Notes: generated by a model from the letters alone, not told the origin. A DNA stretch of 64,000 nt from Bimastos eiseni (GCA_959347315.1 OY365808.1:904975-968974); one strand, 5' to 3'; positions 31,985-43,850 are shown, numbered from the stretch's first letter. Made by a program: numbers and translations.

Positions 31985-32702
31985 CACCAAGCATCTATTG
32001 TCATAATGACAATAGATGCTATGATGAGAACTTATCTGAAAACTTAGTTATGGCTGATATAGATTGGCTAATGATTTTGGCCTTAATAAATCTTTATTTC
32101 AAATACCTTGCATTGATTGTGTAAATTAAATGCTCATGCAAACATGTGATAATTAATATTGACCTCATTTGAGTCATTTCATATATATAATTATATGTAT
32201 ATATGACAAAATGTTAATGGAGTTGTATTAGAAAGTTAAAGTGAGCATTTTTAAATTTATGAGAAGGTGTAGTTCACTGTATTATCACTTGGTATAATAT
32301 GATCATTAAATAGCATTTTAAATATTTCAGTATTAATGTTTAATAGAATATGAACATTATGGCTAAATTGCATGCTAACAATTCTTTGAAACTATATTTA
32401 TTTGATAAATGTACATTGAGACTGGTGATACACAATTTGTTTTATTATGAACATTTCTTGATGCAAATATTAATGCAAATATTGTTACATTTGCATGAGA
32501 TACCATATCACATGTATCATTGATGTTGTTAATTCCAGTATTATTTATGTTGTAAGACAATGAACACTAATGACGGTTTGAGTTTCAGACAGTTTTGAAT
32601 GGTGTCTTTCGGACGCTATGGATTTATTTTCACTGTACTGTAAAGGTTTCAAATTGTCTTCATCGGCCATTGATGTCACATGACGACGTTAAACTGTGGA
32701 AT
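31985..32702 (+). mobile_element. RNase H LINE derivative, 3' region (copy 5)
   Basis: Corresponds to the last about 720 bp of copy 1 (from about 21140), with an extra ATGACAATAGATGCTATG near the left edge. It ends GACGACGTTAAACTGTGG. No coding part. Confidence 0.8.
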
Positions 32703-32704
32703 AA

Positions 32705-33380
32705 AAAAATTGGTGTCCTGATAAACAATCGAGCGATTGAGAATAATAATTATGTTCCAAGAACCATTGAGAGGAATGTTACGTTGGTGATCGGACGATA
32801 ATAATATTTGTATTATCAGTTTGGTCAAGGCGCTTCCGCTAAAGAGCTGGTTGTAGAATAGTTTTTCCTAAATCGTGTACGTATTCAAATGATCGAATTT
32901 GCACGTTTTATGAGAAGAGGAAAAACATTAGTCAACGCAGTCCATCGCTTGTGACCTCACATAATGTAGAAAGCGAGGGTGGTTTGTAGGTGGGTAAAAA
33001 AGGCAATGGAACAGTAGCCGTGGCTTCATGGATAGATGACGTATTAGAGATGAACATCTTGAGGAAATCATCGTGCGATGATGATGATGAGAAATTCGTT
33101 TATTTAGAAATAACACAATCCGATAATAACGTAGTAATGCTTACATGATTGACAGTGAACACTAATAGTAGCTAAAATTAAACACAAACTAGAAATGATG
33201 TGGGGATAAATTGAGAGTTCTCTATTGGTGGGAGGACATGTCTTAATTGGTGATTGGAGTGGGGGTGGAGTGGAGGTAGGAGTTGATGAGGAACATGTTT
33301 AGGATTGTGTAAAATGATATACTAGCTTGGCATTTGCTATGTTTACAAGTTCAGAAACTGTTGTGAAGGATGGCTAATTT
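32705..33380. other. No gene seen
   Basis: Unique-looking DNA with a short (GAT)n at 33077-33090. No domain-bearing frame. Confidence 0.35.
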
Positions 33381-33382
33381 CG

Positions 33383-33480
33383 AAGATTTATATAGCCCTC
33401 CTTTAAAGGCTACTACTCAGCAGCGCACCCTATCCCAGCGCGGCTGAAAGAACAGTCTGAGTACGTATAAAAACAGTTGA
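33383..33480 (-). mobile_element. L2-like LINE 3' end
   Basis: GATTTATATAGCCCTCCTTT, then CCCTATCCCAGCGCGGCTGA. Reverse orientation; close relative of 7575-7665. Confidence 0.65.
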
Positions 33481-33576
33481 AGAACGGAGCTCGAGACCCG
33501 TATTGTAGCTTCTGTACAGTTTCCTTTTTCCCTAGGTGGCGGCGTTTGTTAAATGAGATGTATAACGTATCTGACA

Positions 33577-33803
33577 TTATTATTATTATTATTATAATTA
33601 TTATTGTTGTTGTTGTTGTTATTATTATAATTATTATTGTTGTTGTTGTTGTTATTATTATTATTATTATTATTATCATTATTATTATTACTACTACTAC
33701 TATTTTTTAAAATTATTATTATCATCGTCGTCGTCGTCGTCGTCGTCATCATCATCATCATCATCACGATCATCATGATCATCAACATCATCAACATCAT
33801 CAC

Positions 33804-33871
<68 letters not shown>

Positions 33872-33892
33872 ACATCATCATATTTCATCAGG
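33577..33892. repeat. Compound trinucleotide array (ATT, GTT, CTA, GTC, ATC)
   Basis: More than 300 bp in which the triplet changes in blocks: ATT, GTT, ATT, GTT, ATT, CTA, then after ATTTTTTAAA again ATT, GTC, and finally a long ATC run broken by AAC and ACG. It is the direct 3' continuation, on the minus strand, of the RLE-type LINE end at 33893-34225. Poly-Asp, poly-Met, poly-Asn and poly-Ile frames are artefacts. Confidence 0.97.
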
Positions 33893-34225
33893 GTCTTCAA
33901 TGTTAATTAATGGTGATGTCGTCCGGAGTAGCCCTGCTCGTTGGACTTCTGAGCAGCGATAGTCCTTGAAAGCAACTGCGTTGTAGCGTTGAATAATCAT
34001 CGAGATGCGCTGGTTGAGAAAAGTCGTCTCCCTCTGCTCCCCAGTGACGGCGCTCAGTCTGTGTCCCAGTTCTGAAAGGAAGCTTTGGCCTTCGGAATTG
34101 ATGGGGCCAAAGGTTTCGAATGCCACCGGTGTGAAGACGTACGTGGAGGCTAGCTCGGCGTATGTCTGAGTTTTGAGGTTCTTTGTGATGTTTCTGGAAG
34201 ATACGACGTTGCCATTGTATCTGAG
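33893..34225 (-). pseudogene. RLE-type LINE C-terminus, reverse copy
   Basis: Minus-strand reading: RYNGNVVSSRNITKNLKTQT, YAELASTYVFTPVAFETFGP, INSEGQSFLSELGHRLSAVT, GEQRETTFLNQRISMIIQRY, NAVAFKDYRC. The block FLSELG-RL---TG--RET-FL-QRIS is shared with the fragments at 28155 and 28900. The frame ends with a stop inside the adjacent triplet array, as in the plus-strand fragments. Only the last about 110 residues remain. Confidence 0.78.
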
Positions 34226-34229
34226 ACTG

Positions 34230-34985
34230 TCGCGTAATATAATTATTTTTAACGATAAACAAAATCACAGCAAAATTATTGAAGGTTTCTTGCAAACGTT
34301 GTCTTTTTCCCAGCATTCCATTAGTTCTCTATGACGTCATTAAAACATTCTTTAAAGGACCCGCTCACGGGTCTTTTTCCTCTGGTAACAAAACCCTCGT
34401 AATATATCTTATTTCCGGTGCGGGTTGGCGCCATTTCCTTTTCTCTTCCGGTTGACTTATGAATATTCATTGCCAGTGTCGATTGATGCTAAATTCCCAG
34501 GAGTGCTTTGTTTCTGTTCGTAACTCTCTTTCTGTCTGTGTGACGTGTGTATTGTTTCGCTGGATATCTGTGTGTCCCTATGTGTGCCCGTGTACCTGTC
34601 TGCGTCTATGTCTGTCTGTCTATCGGTGTATATTTGTGCTAACTAATGAATTTGATTCTTTCGTGACGCCATTTTGCATCATGTTGAGCCAACGCAGAGA
34701 GAGACTATGAGTAGATACCTTAAACACAAACTTTGAGAATTAAATTAATAGAATATCAATTGATCAACAGAGTTTGAATTGATTAAGAATTACATGGTTT
34801 TAATTCTTAATCATTTCCTCTATTCGATTTAAGTCCCTCATTCTTTACATCTTCTTAATCTGTTAATCACTTATTATTATCATCCAAATCTCAACAATAA
34901 ATCGCCTCTTAATCATCTCCTTATTTCATCTCAAGATTTCTTGAGCCTCCATTCGTCTATTCATTCCATTCTTTTCTTCTCGTGA
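34230..34985. other. No gene seen; TCTG-like tract
   Basis: Mixed DNA with a TCTG/TGTG-rich stretch at 34515-34640 and a run of TTAATC/TCTTAATC words at 34800-34920. The 83-codon plus-strand frame is compositional. Confidence 0.4.
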
Positions 34986-35385
34986 TTGACTGACTGATTG
35001 GCTATCTGGCTGATTGACTGACTGACTGGCTCTCTGGCTGAATGACTGACTGACTGGCCCTCTGGCTGATTGACTGACTGACTGGCCCTCTGGCTGATTG
35101 ACTGACTGACTGGCTCTCTGGATAATTGACTGATTGACTAACTGATTATCTGGCTGATTGACTGACTGACTGGCCCTCTGGCTGATTGACTGACTGGCTG
35201 GCTCTCTGGATAATTGACTGATTGACTAACTGATTATCTGGCTGATTGACTGACTAATTGGCTCTCTGGCTGATTGACTGACTGACTGGCTCTCTGGCTG
35301 ATTGATTGACTGACTGGCTTTCGGCTGATTGACTGAATGACTGATTTATTGACTGATTGATTGATTCATTCATTGATTTCAACTG
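34985..35385. repeat. TGAC-based minisatellite
   Basis: Units of about 28 bp built from GATTGACTGACTGACTGG plus CTCTCTGGCT or CCCTCTGGCT. A larger variant with ATAATTGACTGATTGACTAA occurs twice, giving a second-order period. The array decays to ATTGATTGATTC at the right. Confidence 0.9.
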
Positions 35386-35585
35386 AGCTGGTGGCGATAA
35401 AGTGCTCTGATAATGAAGCTGCATTGCTCTGCTTTGACACCTCTAACACACCTATAATGTACGGGCTTTCAGCCCTCGTATATTAATGATGATTAAAGGC
35501 AGTAGTAGTTGTAGTAGTTGTTGTTCATGACTTTTATAAGGTTATAGAAATGTTGACTTCAACTGCGCTAGTGGCCATAAAATAT
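35385..35585 (+). repeat. Two leader copies of the RNase H LINE derivative family
   Basis: CAACTGAGCTGGTGGCGATA ... CTGCTTTGACACCTCTAACA (35388-35452) and GTTGACTTCAACTGCGCTAG ... (35552-35590) are two versions of the same leader in tandem. The second flows without a break into copy 2, so copy 2 keeps more of the 5' region than copy 1. Confidence 0.6.
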
Positions 35586-35586
35586 G

Positions 35587-37967
35587 GCTACAGCGCCAAC
35601 CTTCGACACCTTTAAAACGCTTCTGCGCACACAATATTAGATCCGCATATGACCAACGTTTTAATTTTGATGGTTATTGATTAAGCATATGTTGTTGGGC
35701 TGTAATAGGTACTTCGGCCTCTTCACTTCAAAATGAATGTGTAGAAATGCCGTTACAAATTAGAAGATTGCGAAATTCCCTGAAATTGGTTGCAAAAATA
35801 TTGGGAAGTCCAGATTATCCTATCAGGTCTGCATATGAGCCTCATTGGACAAATGATTACAGAACATCTTAACATATGGATAAATCTACATACACACGAA
35901 CAAACAGTTTTTCTCTTCTTTAACCCAATCTTTTCAAGCTCCAAGATTCCCTATAAATCATCCTTGGCTAAATAGTGATATTAAAGTTGAGCTTAGTCGT
36001 CACAAATCAGTAAATAAGAAAGCAGATAATTCAGAGCTTATCCATCATCTTTCCTTGGAACATATAAATAAATATCATGACTAATCACACATATACACTG
36101 ATGGATCTAAAGTTGATAACTTGGTTGCTGCTGCATATACAATCCTTCCTTAGAGATAGATAAACAAGTCCATCTCTGCAATGATTCTTGTTAAATGCTG
36201 CTGAATTAACTGCAATTATAGAAGTTTTGTTATAGATATCAGAGAATGAAAACCAAGATAACAAGAAATTTGCTGTTTTTTCTGATTGTTCGAGTGCTCT
36301 TACTTCTATTAAACGTAACAATTCATGCTCTAGACCACTCCTTATACAGGAAACAATGGTAGCAATGAATCAAATTAAGATGAGTAACATATGTTTAATT
36401 TGGATTCCTAGTCACCTTAATGTATTAGGTAATGAAACAGCAGATGCTTTAGCAAGACAATCTCTTAATTTGCCTATTATAAATTCAACAAATTATTTAG
36501 AATTACAAGAAATCTTTTCCATTATAACATCTCATGTGGTTAATGAATGGCAGTTTAAATATGACAATGATTCTAAGGGTCAGCATTATAAACATATTTT
36601 TCCTGTGGTGGACACATGCTTAAAATTTGCTAACCCAAAATAGAAGGAAAGAGGTTCAAATATAAAAGATTAAGATTAGGAAAAGTAAATCTGAATGAAA
36701 GACTTCTACTTACGAAGAAACATGAAACTGGACTTTGTAGTTTATGTATAGTCCCAGAAAATATTAACCATTTATTATTAAATTGTAGAAAAGAGAATAT
36801 CTCTAACACATTCAAAGATGCATGTGTTTTATATGAAATGGATTTTAATTAAAAAAAATATACTTAGTGATGGTTGTATGCAAAGTAAAGTTTGTATGCT
36901 TATAAACCTTATTTATAATGGAAAACCTGTGTAACTGTTGTCTTACAAAAATTGAGTTATTTTTTTGTTTTTGTAAAATTAATCATAACAATGTGTGATA
37001 GTTAAGAAAGTCAAATATTATTTCTTATAGATTGATTTTATTGACAATTATATGTGTCAAATAAAAGAATGTAATAAGATGCTCTGGGTGTAAAGATTGT
37101 GAATATCTATAATCTGTAAACCTCTGGAAAACATTTTGCACTAGATTAAGAATTCTTTATTCAGAGTGAAGTTTGCTAAATGTGATTCAACATGTACTCA
37201 TTGTTTGGTGTGCGAAAAATGTTTTGTCTTCTTGCATTAAGTTTCTATTGTCATGTTGCAGCTATGATGATAAGATGTCTTTGGAATTGGTTTTTGTTGA
37301 TGCAGATTGGCTAATGCTTTGACTGTCAAGGGTTTATTATATTTTGATTGCTTTGCATTGATTGTGTTAATTAAGTGCCTATACAAACATGTGATAATTA
37401 ATATTGCGCTCGTTTGAGCCATTTCATGCATATAAATGCAGATAATGAAAAATGTTAATGACATTGTATTAGAAAGTCAAAGTGAGTAATTTGAGATTTA
37501 TGCAAAGCTGTAAATTCACTGAATTACACCTTGGTACCATATGATAAACGAATGTTATAAACATACATTATATGAAAATATTTCTGTAATAATGTTTGAT
37601 AGAATAAGAACATTATGAAAAAATGCCATGCTAAAAAGATTCTTTAAAAGATTTGATGATTACATAATGTACATAGAGACTGGTCATACACAATTTGTTT
37701 TATTTTGAACATTTCTTGATGCAAATATTAATGCAAATATTGTTACATTTGCATGAGATACTATATCACATGTATTATTGATGTTATTAATACCATTATT
37801 ATTTATGTTGTAAAACAATGAACACTAATGACAGTTTAAAATTTGGATAGTTTTGAATGGTGTCTTTCAGACGCCATGAATTTTTTGCACTCTACTGTAA
37901 ATGTTTCAAATTGTCGTCAACGGCCATAGATGTCATATGACGACGTTAGACTGTGGATTAATAATGA
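35587..37967 (+). mobile_element. 2.38-kb RNase H LINE derivative (copy 2)
   Basis: Same start, end, domain order and lesions as copy 1 (2381 versus 2383 bp by my count). Over the first about 1.65 kb I see only scattered differences, including one-base slips in homopolymers. Between about 37270 and 37470 it carries a clearly different variant (GGTTTTTGTTGATGCAGATT, ACTGTCAAGGGTTTATTATA), which it shares with the minus-strand copy 3. After that it again resembles copy 1. Confidence 0.85.
35675..36845 (+). pseudogene. RT-thumb/RNase H/zinc-knuckle ORF2 remnant (copy 2)
   Basis: Same residues as in copy 1: YTDGSKVDN at 36093, FSDCSSALTSIKRNNSCSRP-like segment (TTG to TCG makes Leu to Ser), IWIPSHLNVLGNETADALAR, CSLCIVPENINHLLLNC. 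The stops at about 36082 and at the Cys codon near 36193, plus the stop at 36641, are shared with copy 1. One extra one-base deletion is seen near 36145 (AATCCTTCC against AATCCCTTCC). Confidence 0.75.
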
Positions 37968-38191
37968 TTTAAATTGATCGGATGCCATGGCAACATAACA
38001 ATTACGTGTGGATGAAAATGAAAGACGCATAAACCTTTCAAAATCGTGACCAATTCACATCAGTGTCTTTCACGTCTTCGTGATTACTAGAAACGCGCTA
38101 TATAAGCACGCATGCTATCACAACATCCTGTATGAGCAAAAAGGAGATCTCTGTTATAATAAAACTAGTTATTCACCCGTGAAGAATCACG

Positions 38192-38379
38192 TGACCTTGG
38201 GCGATTAGTGACCTTTACTAATCGGGATCAGTAGGCGTCAATTAATCAAATAGTTCGATTAATCGATTTGTAGGAGATTAATCGATTAGTAGGCGATTAA
38301 GCGATTAATCGATTAGTTTGCGATTAATCGATTAATCAATTATTAAAACTCAATTAATCGATTATTTTGCCCAAACCTA
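38192..38379. mobile_element. hAT-like MITE with ATTAATCGAT repeats, 188 bp
   Basis: Eight-base flanks GAATCACG (38184-38191) and GACTCACG (38380-38387) match at 7 of 8 positions, as a hAT target duplication would. The ends are TGACCTTGGGCGATTAG and, inward from the right, TAGGTTTGGGCAAAATAATC. The interior is almost entirely the words ATTAATCGAT, GCGATTA and TAGTAGGCGATTA, many self-complementary. No coding capacity. Confidence 0.7.
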
Positions 38380-38394
38380 GACTCACGGGTCGGA

Positions 38395-39000
38395 TAATGT
38401 TGCTTGCGCGCTGTCCAATGACGCGCCTTGAAGCAAATAAACAAACACACGTAGGTCACGTGATTTAGGTAATTAAATAGATAGATTATGTAGGTATCAC
38501 TTTGAGTATAGCCTTCTTTTCAGTACAACAGTCTAGGATAGGCCGTCATTAGATGCGGTTTGTTTTAATTACCTTTTCAAATGTTTGATACCTTACTATA
38601 TAAGATAAATGATTGCCCAGGTACGGTTGCGTAATCATTTTCAGAGAAACGACTGCGCAGGGCGGTACGTTAAAAATACCCTTTAATTGTATGAATCATT
38701 ATTATATGAAATGACGATTGCATTTTCCATGATTGACCCCTCATTTTCACCCCGCAATTGTTCGTTCATCTCACCGCCTCTAGCGGTGATTAGAGTCTTG
38801 ATTGGCGTTTGATCCGGACTTTTTTCTTGGTTTTTATGTCATTGCGAGTTACGGAAGATTATCGAACCGGTGACATCAAATGCGTTGGTAGCCATGAAAT
38901 GTAATTAATAATGGAAATGCAGCTCCGCTTCGACACCTCTAATCTCGTCCGCTTGGTGCTGGCCACGCTAGTCGCAAAGATTTTCGTCCGTTCAGTCTAA
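38395..39000. other. No gene seen; family leader copy at 38925
   Basis: GCTCCGCTTCGACACCTCTA at 38922-38941 is a leader copy with the usual TAATAATGGAAATGCA before it. CACCGCCTCTAGCGGTG at 38771-38787 is a small palindrome-like motif; a related word lies at 18830. No coding signal. Confidence 0.45.
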
Positions 39001-39990
39001 GACGGTTTTTGTGCGTCAGAGCGCGGGTTATTTTGGCGGACATTTATTATATCGAAGTAGTTTATAACTAGACTGTGACGCTGAACTTTTCTAACATCTT
39101 TATACGTCTTTTCGGTGAGAAAAACAACATTTTTCATCCGACCTTTTACTGTTGGCACACAGCTGCCAGAGACCGTCGCCCCCAACACATTGCCGACGCC
39201 ATCTTGAATCGGACGATCGTACGACGCATGTTGGTCTCTGGCCAGCATTTACGCGTCCGTGTGTTAGTGGACTGCCTTACATCCTCATCCGTAACCGATC
39301 AACCTTTGCCTGACAAGACGATATCGACGACTGCCCTCCGTCGGCTACTTCACCCAGCTCTCGCGTAATTCCGACTCCAAGAGTCTTAAAATCTCGGTGC
39401 CAGCTCCGAAATCAGATTTCGCTTTTGACCCGATTGGGTCTGGCGCCTGCACCATCTCTCGGGTTGCGTTCGACCCACTCCAGATGATGTTTCTTTTGAA
39501 GTGACTTGCGCAGTTCATGGCTGCAGTTTTCATCTAAATCGCCCGTCAACTTAAAGTCACCCTCTTTGCCTATGTTCATTTCGGAAGTGTCTGAGTTATT
39601 TTCATCACCTCATTATGGCCAACCGGCGTGTGGATGCGATATGAATGATCGAAAGTTAACACTTTCTTTTACTAATGATGTCTATATATCTGTAAACTTT
39701 TATACACAGTGTATGTTCTTCTAAGAGAAAGAGTGAGAAATAGAGAGATAAGGCTATGAAGACAGACACAGGGATACAGACTGATAGAGAGGACTATGAA
39801 CGAGAAGACAGAGTAAAATGCGAACGGTGGCACTTTGGGTAAGATGTCTCGACTCCTGAAGCAATGTCTTTTCCAAGGCTCTTGTTACTCAACGGATTCC
39901 CGTCGACTCTAAACCCTACACAAGACATGTCACGACATATTTTGCATCCATACGCGTATTATCAATGTCAATGCTTATTATCATACAGTG
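39000..39990. other. No gene recognised
   Basis: Three frames of 62-97 codons overlap on both strands (39075-39368 plus, 38997-39248 minus, 39345-39533 minus). The plus-strand one includes ARDRRPQHIADAILNRTIVR, which has normal composition but no domain I know. A purine-rich GAGA/GACAGA stretch occupies 39722-39800. Confidence 0.3.
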
Positions 39991-39995
39991 GCATA

Positions 39996-40761
39996 CAGAG
40001 TGGGTCAGCACAAATGGTCCGACTTCGCAGGTAAATAACTCCGACAACATTTGGAAGTTATTTATAACAAATGCATCAAATTAAAGTTATTTCACTCTAG
40101 TAGTAAGATTTAAAAAAAACGATTGTTATTGCATCTTTAACCTTCATGGCGCAAATCGTGACATAACAGAAGTCATCGGTTTTTAGTTACTAGCTAATGA
40201 AAAGTCATGACAATGTTAACAGTAAATCCAAAAAATGAAACCCTATAGTCAGTCATGTTGTACTACACAGCAATATTAATAATTAACTTGGAGATAGTTG
40301 GTTGTACCAGGGTCATCATCTTGACTGCAAATTAACTCTGACACACGAGCAATGTTAGCGGGTGTGCGCGCCGTGCGTACCGATTTGCATGGTTTAGGAC
40401 TTGAAGCTTCTGTTCCATCAAATTTTCGTATCATACGATTTAAAGTAGTTTTATTCTAGCCTTTGTTAGGAAACTCTTTAATCGTTTGAAATGAATTAAA
40501 TTTCTTATCAGTTCGCGAAATTCTGGTCAAAACTCAATCGTCGTCTGTGAACGGCGCCATTTTGCGTCACTAACGAAAACAAAATAGGGCAGGTATTGAT
40601 GTTCCAAACATTACTTAAGCTTAAAAACTATTTCCAGTTCGACCTTTTCTACACTAATACTAGAGTAAATTTCTTTGATTTGATGTATTAAGTATAAATA
40701 ACTTTCAAATATTGGCGGAGTTTTTTTCTGAAAGTAGGACCATTTATTTCGGCCCACCCTG
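39996..40761 (-). mobile_element. Mariner-like transposon derivative with long TIRs, 766 bp
   Basis: TA at 39994-39995 and 40762-40763 flank terminal inverted repeats of about 110 bp. Left: CAGAGTGGGTCAGCACAAAT, GGTCCGACTTCGCAGG. Right, read inward: CAGGGTGGGCCGAAATAAAT, GGTCCTACTTTCAG. Both continue with GTTATTTATA, CATCAAAT and ACTCTAGTA. Inside lies only the N-terminal part of a transposase on the minus strand, so the element is an internally deleted, non-autonomous copy. Confidence 0.85.
40308..40562 (-). pseudogene. Mariner-like transposase N-terminus
   Basis: A start ATGGCGCCGTTCACAG on the minus strand (from 40562) gives MAPFTDDD and a stop; the homologous reading resumes in another frame as FQTIKEFPNKG, stop where Trp is usual, NKTTLNRMIRKFDGTEASSP, KPCKSVRTARTPANIARVSE, LICSQDDDPGTT. 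The KEFPxKxW---T---L--K---TGS------SGR--TART--NI--V--L--SQ-D-P-T pattern is the paired-like DNA-binding half of a mariner-type transposase. The GRPR hook region is degraded and the catalytic half is absent. Confidence 0.75.
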
Positions 40762-40989
40762 TATAGTATTTGCTACATGCACATGCATCAAGATACATTA
40801 TATGTATATGAGTTAATAAATATACTGCAAATATAATCATATCTATGCAATACTTCTAGGGATATGTGCATTTATATATGAAAATATATACGTTTGTATA
40901 TATATATGTACTTATTTATATTGTAAATATGCATCGTTATACATTCAGACCAAGGTATAAGTAAAGATATATTTATAAACATGCTATGA

Positions 40990-41097
40990 ATCATGTTTCT
41001 CTGTCTCTCTCCCTCTGTCTCTCTGTCTTTCTCTGTCTCTCTCTTTTTCTCTCTCTGAGTCTCTTTATTTCTTTCTCTGTCTGTCTGTTGGTCTGTT

Positions 41098-41136
<39 letters not shown>

Positions 41137-41170
41137 CTTTCTCTCTGTCTGTGTGTCTGTCTCTCTCTTG
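40990..41170. repeat. TCTC/TCTG pyrimidine tract
   Basis: Imperfect CT-rich DNA with a pure CT core at 41100-41131. Arg/Glu-rich minus-strand frame is its translation. Confidence 0.9.
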
Positions 41171-41174
41171 AGAG

Positions 41175-42980
41175 AAATTAATAACAAAAAACACTTCCAT
41201 GCCAATATGCCTATGTCCCTCCCTTTGCCCGTGTCAATGTGTAGATTTAGCGTTTGCGTCTGTCTGTGTGTCTCTGTACATGTCTGTGCTTTATACTTTG
41301 AAGATAGACGTCTCTGGTGTCTCGAGAAACAAATTGGTTCTTATGTTGAGGGCGATGAAGTCGTTTAGGATCAATTTTCATTTCTTGCGTCGCAGGTTCT
41401 GACCTGCCAAAGTATCGACTTACGAGAAGAATAAGTGGCGGATCAAAAGAGAGAAAGCCACGGGAAGAGAGAGCTACAGATGATAATAGATAGCTAGACA
41501 TATAAACAGAAACAGAGGGCAATGAAACGAGACATTAAGAGAGCCTAGTAGGTGATATATAAAGAAGACAGTCGTAGAAAAGGACAAAAACGAATTAATA
41601 TGAAAAGAATGTTCCAGCATCAATAAATTAATTTTTGTCACAATCTAATACGTTTCTAGATATTTACTATCTCACACTGGGAAATTACCTTATGATAAAA
41701 TTATGTCTTTGGGTCAATGGCATTTCGTCGGGAGGGCGTCAATTTTCCTGAGTCGCCCTCACACGATGCTAGAAAATTGATTAAAAAGTAAACCAAATGA
41801 CTTAAACTGTGTCAGAATTTTTGAATTGGAAGACGAACATTGGAATGTTCACAAAAAATGATCGTCAACTGGTCAAAACGGATAGCCAGTTTAGAGTTAC
41901 TTAGCGTTTTGAATTTTATCCAGCCAATACTTCAAACCAATAGCTTTCCCAAGCTTAAATGGTTTTCAGCCAATTGATGGAATTTTTGTCAAAAGAAAGA
42001 GCAATATAATTATTATGATTTATATGAGGCTGTTAGTTTTGACAATTAAATTTTACTAATTTCATACAGCAAAAGAAACTGATTTATATGCAGAACACTG
42101 TAAGTTGTATCTTCGGTCAGGTATCATAGAAGCACTTTACGTGTTCTAATCCAATTCCACAATTCAATGAGGAATTATTGTACACTGTTCTTTCCGTCAC
42201 AGTTACACGAGAATCAAGAAACTTTATGAAATGCAAGGACAGAGACCGTTAAAGCAATCTCAGAATGACTAGGAAACCCATTGAGCTAATTGAAAATAAG
42301 GCGAAATAAGAAAGCAAATGTATTGCAATCAAAGAGGTTGATATAAACACATTCTGAACGATGACTGTCTACTGTTACTGAGAAACAATTGCAAGACCCG
42401 CTTCTTTTCTAGAATCCGTGGAAACTGAACTAACAATTTGAGCGAAGATGCGATTAATAATTTAAAAAATTGAGATGTACAGATCGGGGCATAAAAGTGG
42501 AACGTCGTAAGAAATTTTGTAAGTCGTGAAAAACACGAGAATGTGTGCCAGTTTCACCAAGAAATAGAATTTCGATTTACGGAGGAAAGGAACAACCAGC
42601 AAGAGAGTCAGGAAAATGCAAACATGAACTCTCAAGACATGCGGTGTTGCCCAAAGGAACAATGACAGATCGACAACAGAAAAATGGCAAAAAGATCAAA
42701 ATGATCTGGATTGAAGACAGAACCTACAGAAAATAAACTGAATTCTTGAATGACGGGAAGATCTTTTGTTGCCAAAGACTATCCTAAAACAAACTGTCAT
42801 CGGATGATAACGATGACATTGACGACAACAATGATCATCCAGAAAACAACTAAGTGGAGGATATTGGGGGGATAAAGTCATGTGTTACAAGTCACACTGC
42901 GTGTTTAAAAGCGTGAAAAAGCTCTATACAGCAATTCCGTGACAGCTGACGCATACGTCATTCAGCACATAATTGTAATT
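41175..42980. other. No gene seen
   Basis: About 1.8 kb of apparently unique AT-rich DNA. Frames of 61-91 codons lie on both strands without domains. GTCGGGAGGGCGTCAATTTT at 41730 looks like a transposon end but has no partner that I found. No splice-bounded coding stretch stands out. Confidence 0.35.
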
Positions 42981-42984
42981 GTAA

Positions 42985-43850
42985 TGGAAAACTTATATAG
43001 CGCCAAAAATAAATAACATGGCATACCAAAACACTTTAAATCGATTTAATTCTTCGATAGCGCTATTTCATGCTTTAAACAGTGAGTTTAATATTTTACA
43101 CCAACGAGCAACAAATTTGACTCGATGCGGTTTATACATCATCAGGCACATGGTACATTCGGTGCCGTTTGCCCTTGCCCTATGCGGTGGCCTTGATGTG
43201 TCGTATCGATTGACGTCACGCCCGTAGGTGGCCCTCTAGGATCAGCGCGATCATTACTCATGCGCTCTTTATCCCACTAAACAGTCATCAGTTTCGCTAA
43301 ATGCTATGCATAGCAGGCAGGTCGTTTTATAATCATGGCTGTCAAATCTGTTGCTGATATTTTTAAATTATTCGCTTTATCGTAAGTTTTTTACCATCAC
43401 TATTACCCCGCTTTAAATTATTTTATGTGATTTTAATTATCTAGTTACTGTCTGATAGCTTTTTACACTTTATAGGCCTATACTCTGTCTGAGGTATTAC
43501 ATTTCCTGCATACTTTCAAGGTTTCGGCTAATCTGTGTTACTATTTAACATCATTATTTGAGATAGAAATAGGCTAATAGCACAGTGATAGAAATTAAAT
43601 TCTTGACTATATATAAATATTTATAGTTATATATATAAGGACTGAAGTCCCATGTTAGTTATTGTGTTGATTTATTACGATATTTACTCTTATGAGATCA
43701 CGCTCAGACTTCACTTGTCGTTCCAAGATGTGTGTTCTTTTTAGACACCGTTACAAAGCTTTCGCTCGATGCTATATCAACCAGGACAGTACACACTATG
43801 AGATTTCCACATTACCAAATAATAACAACATTATTCCGTCACTGATGGCA
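42985..43850. other. No gene seen; L2-like terminus and leader-like motif
   Basis: AACTTATATAGCGCCAAAAA at 42990-43009 resembles the reverse L2-like terminus. TTTTAGACACCGTTACAAAG at 43739-43758 resembles the leader of the short family element that follows at 43851. Confidence 0.35.

Noticed and set aside
33549..33906. Poly-Asp, poly-Met and poly-Asn proteins
   Set aside because: Translations of the compound triplet array.
18945..38945. Leader motif TTCGACACCTCTAAAAC as a shared host promoter or regulatory site
   Set aside because: Its copies come with flanking similarity (GTTGACTTCAACTG, CATAAAAT, GCGCACAATATT), so it is part of a dispersed repeat and not an isolated regulatory site.
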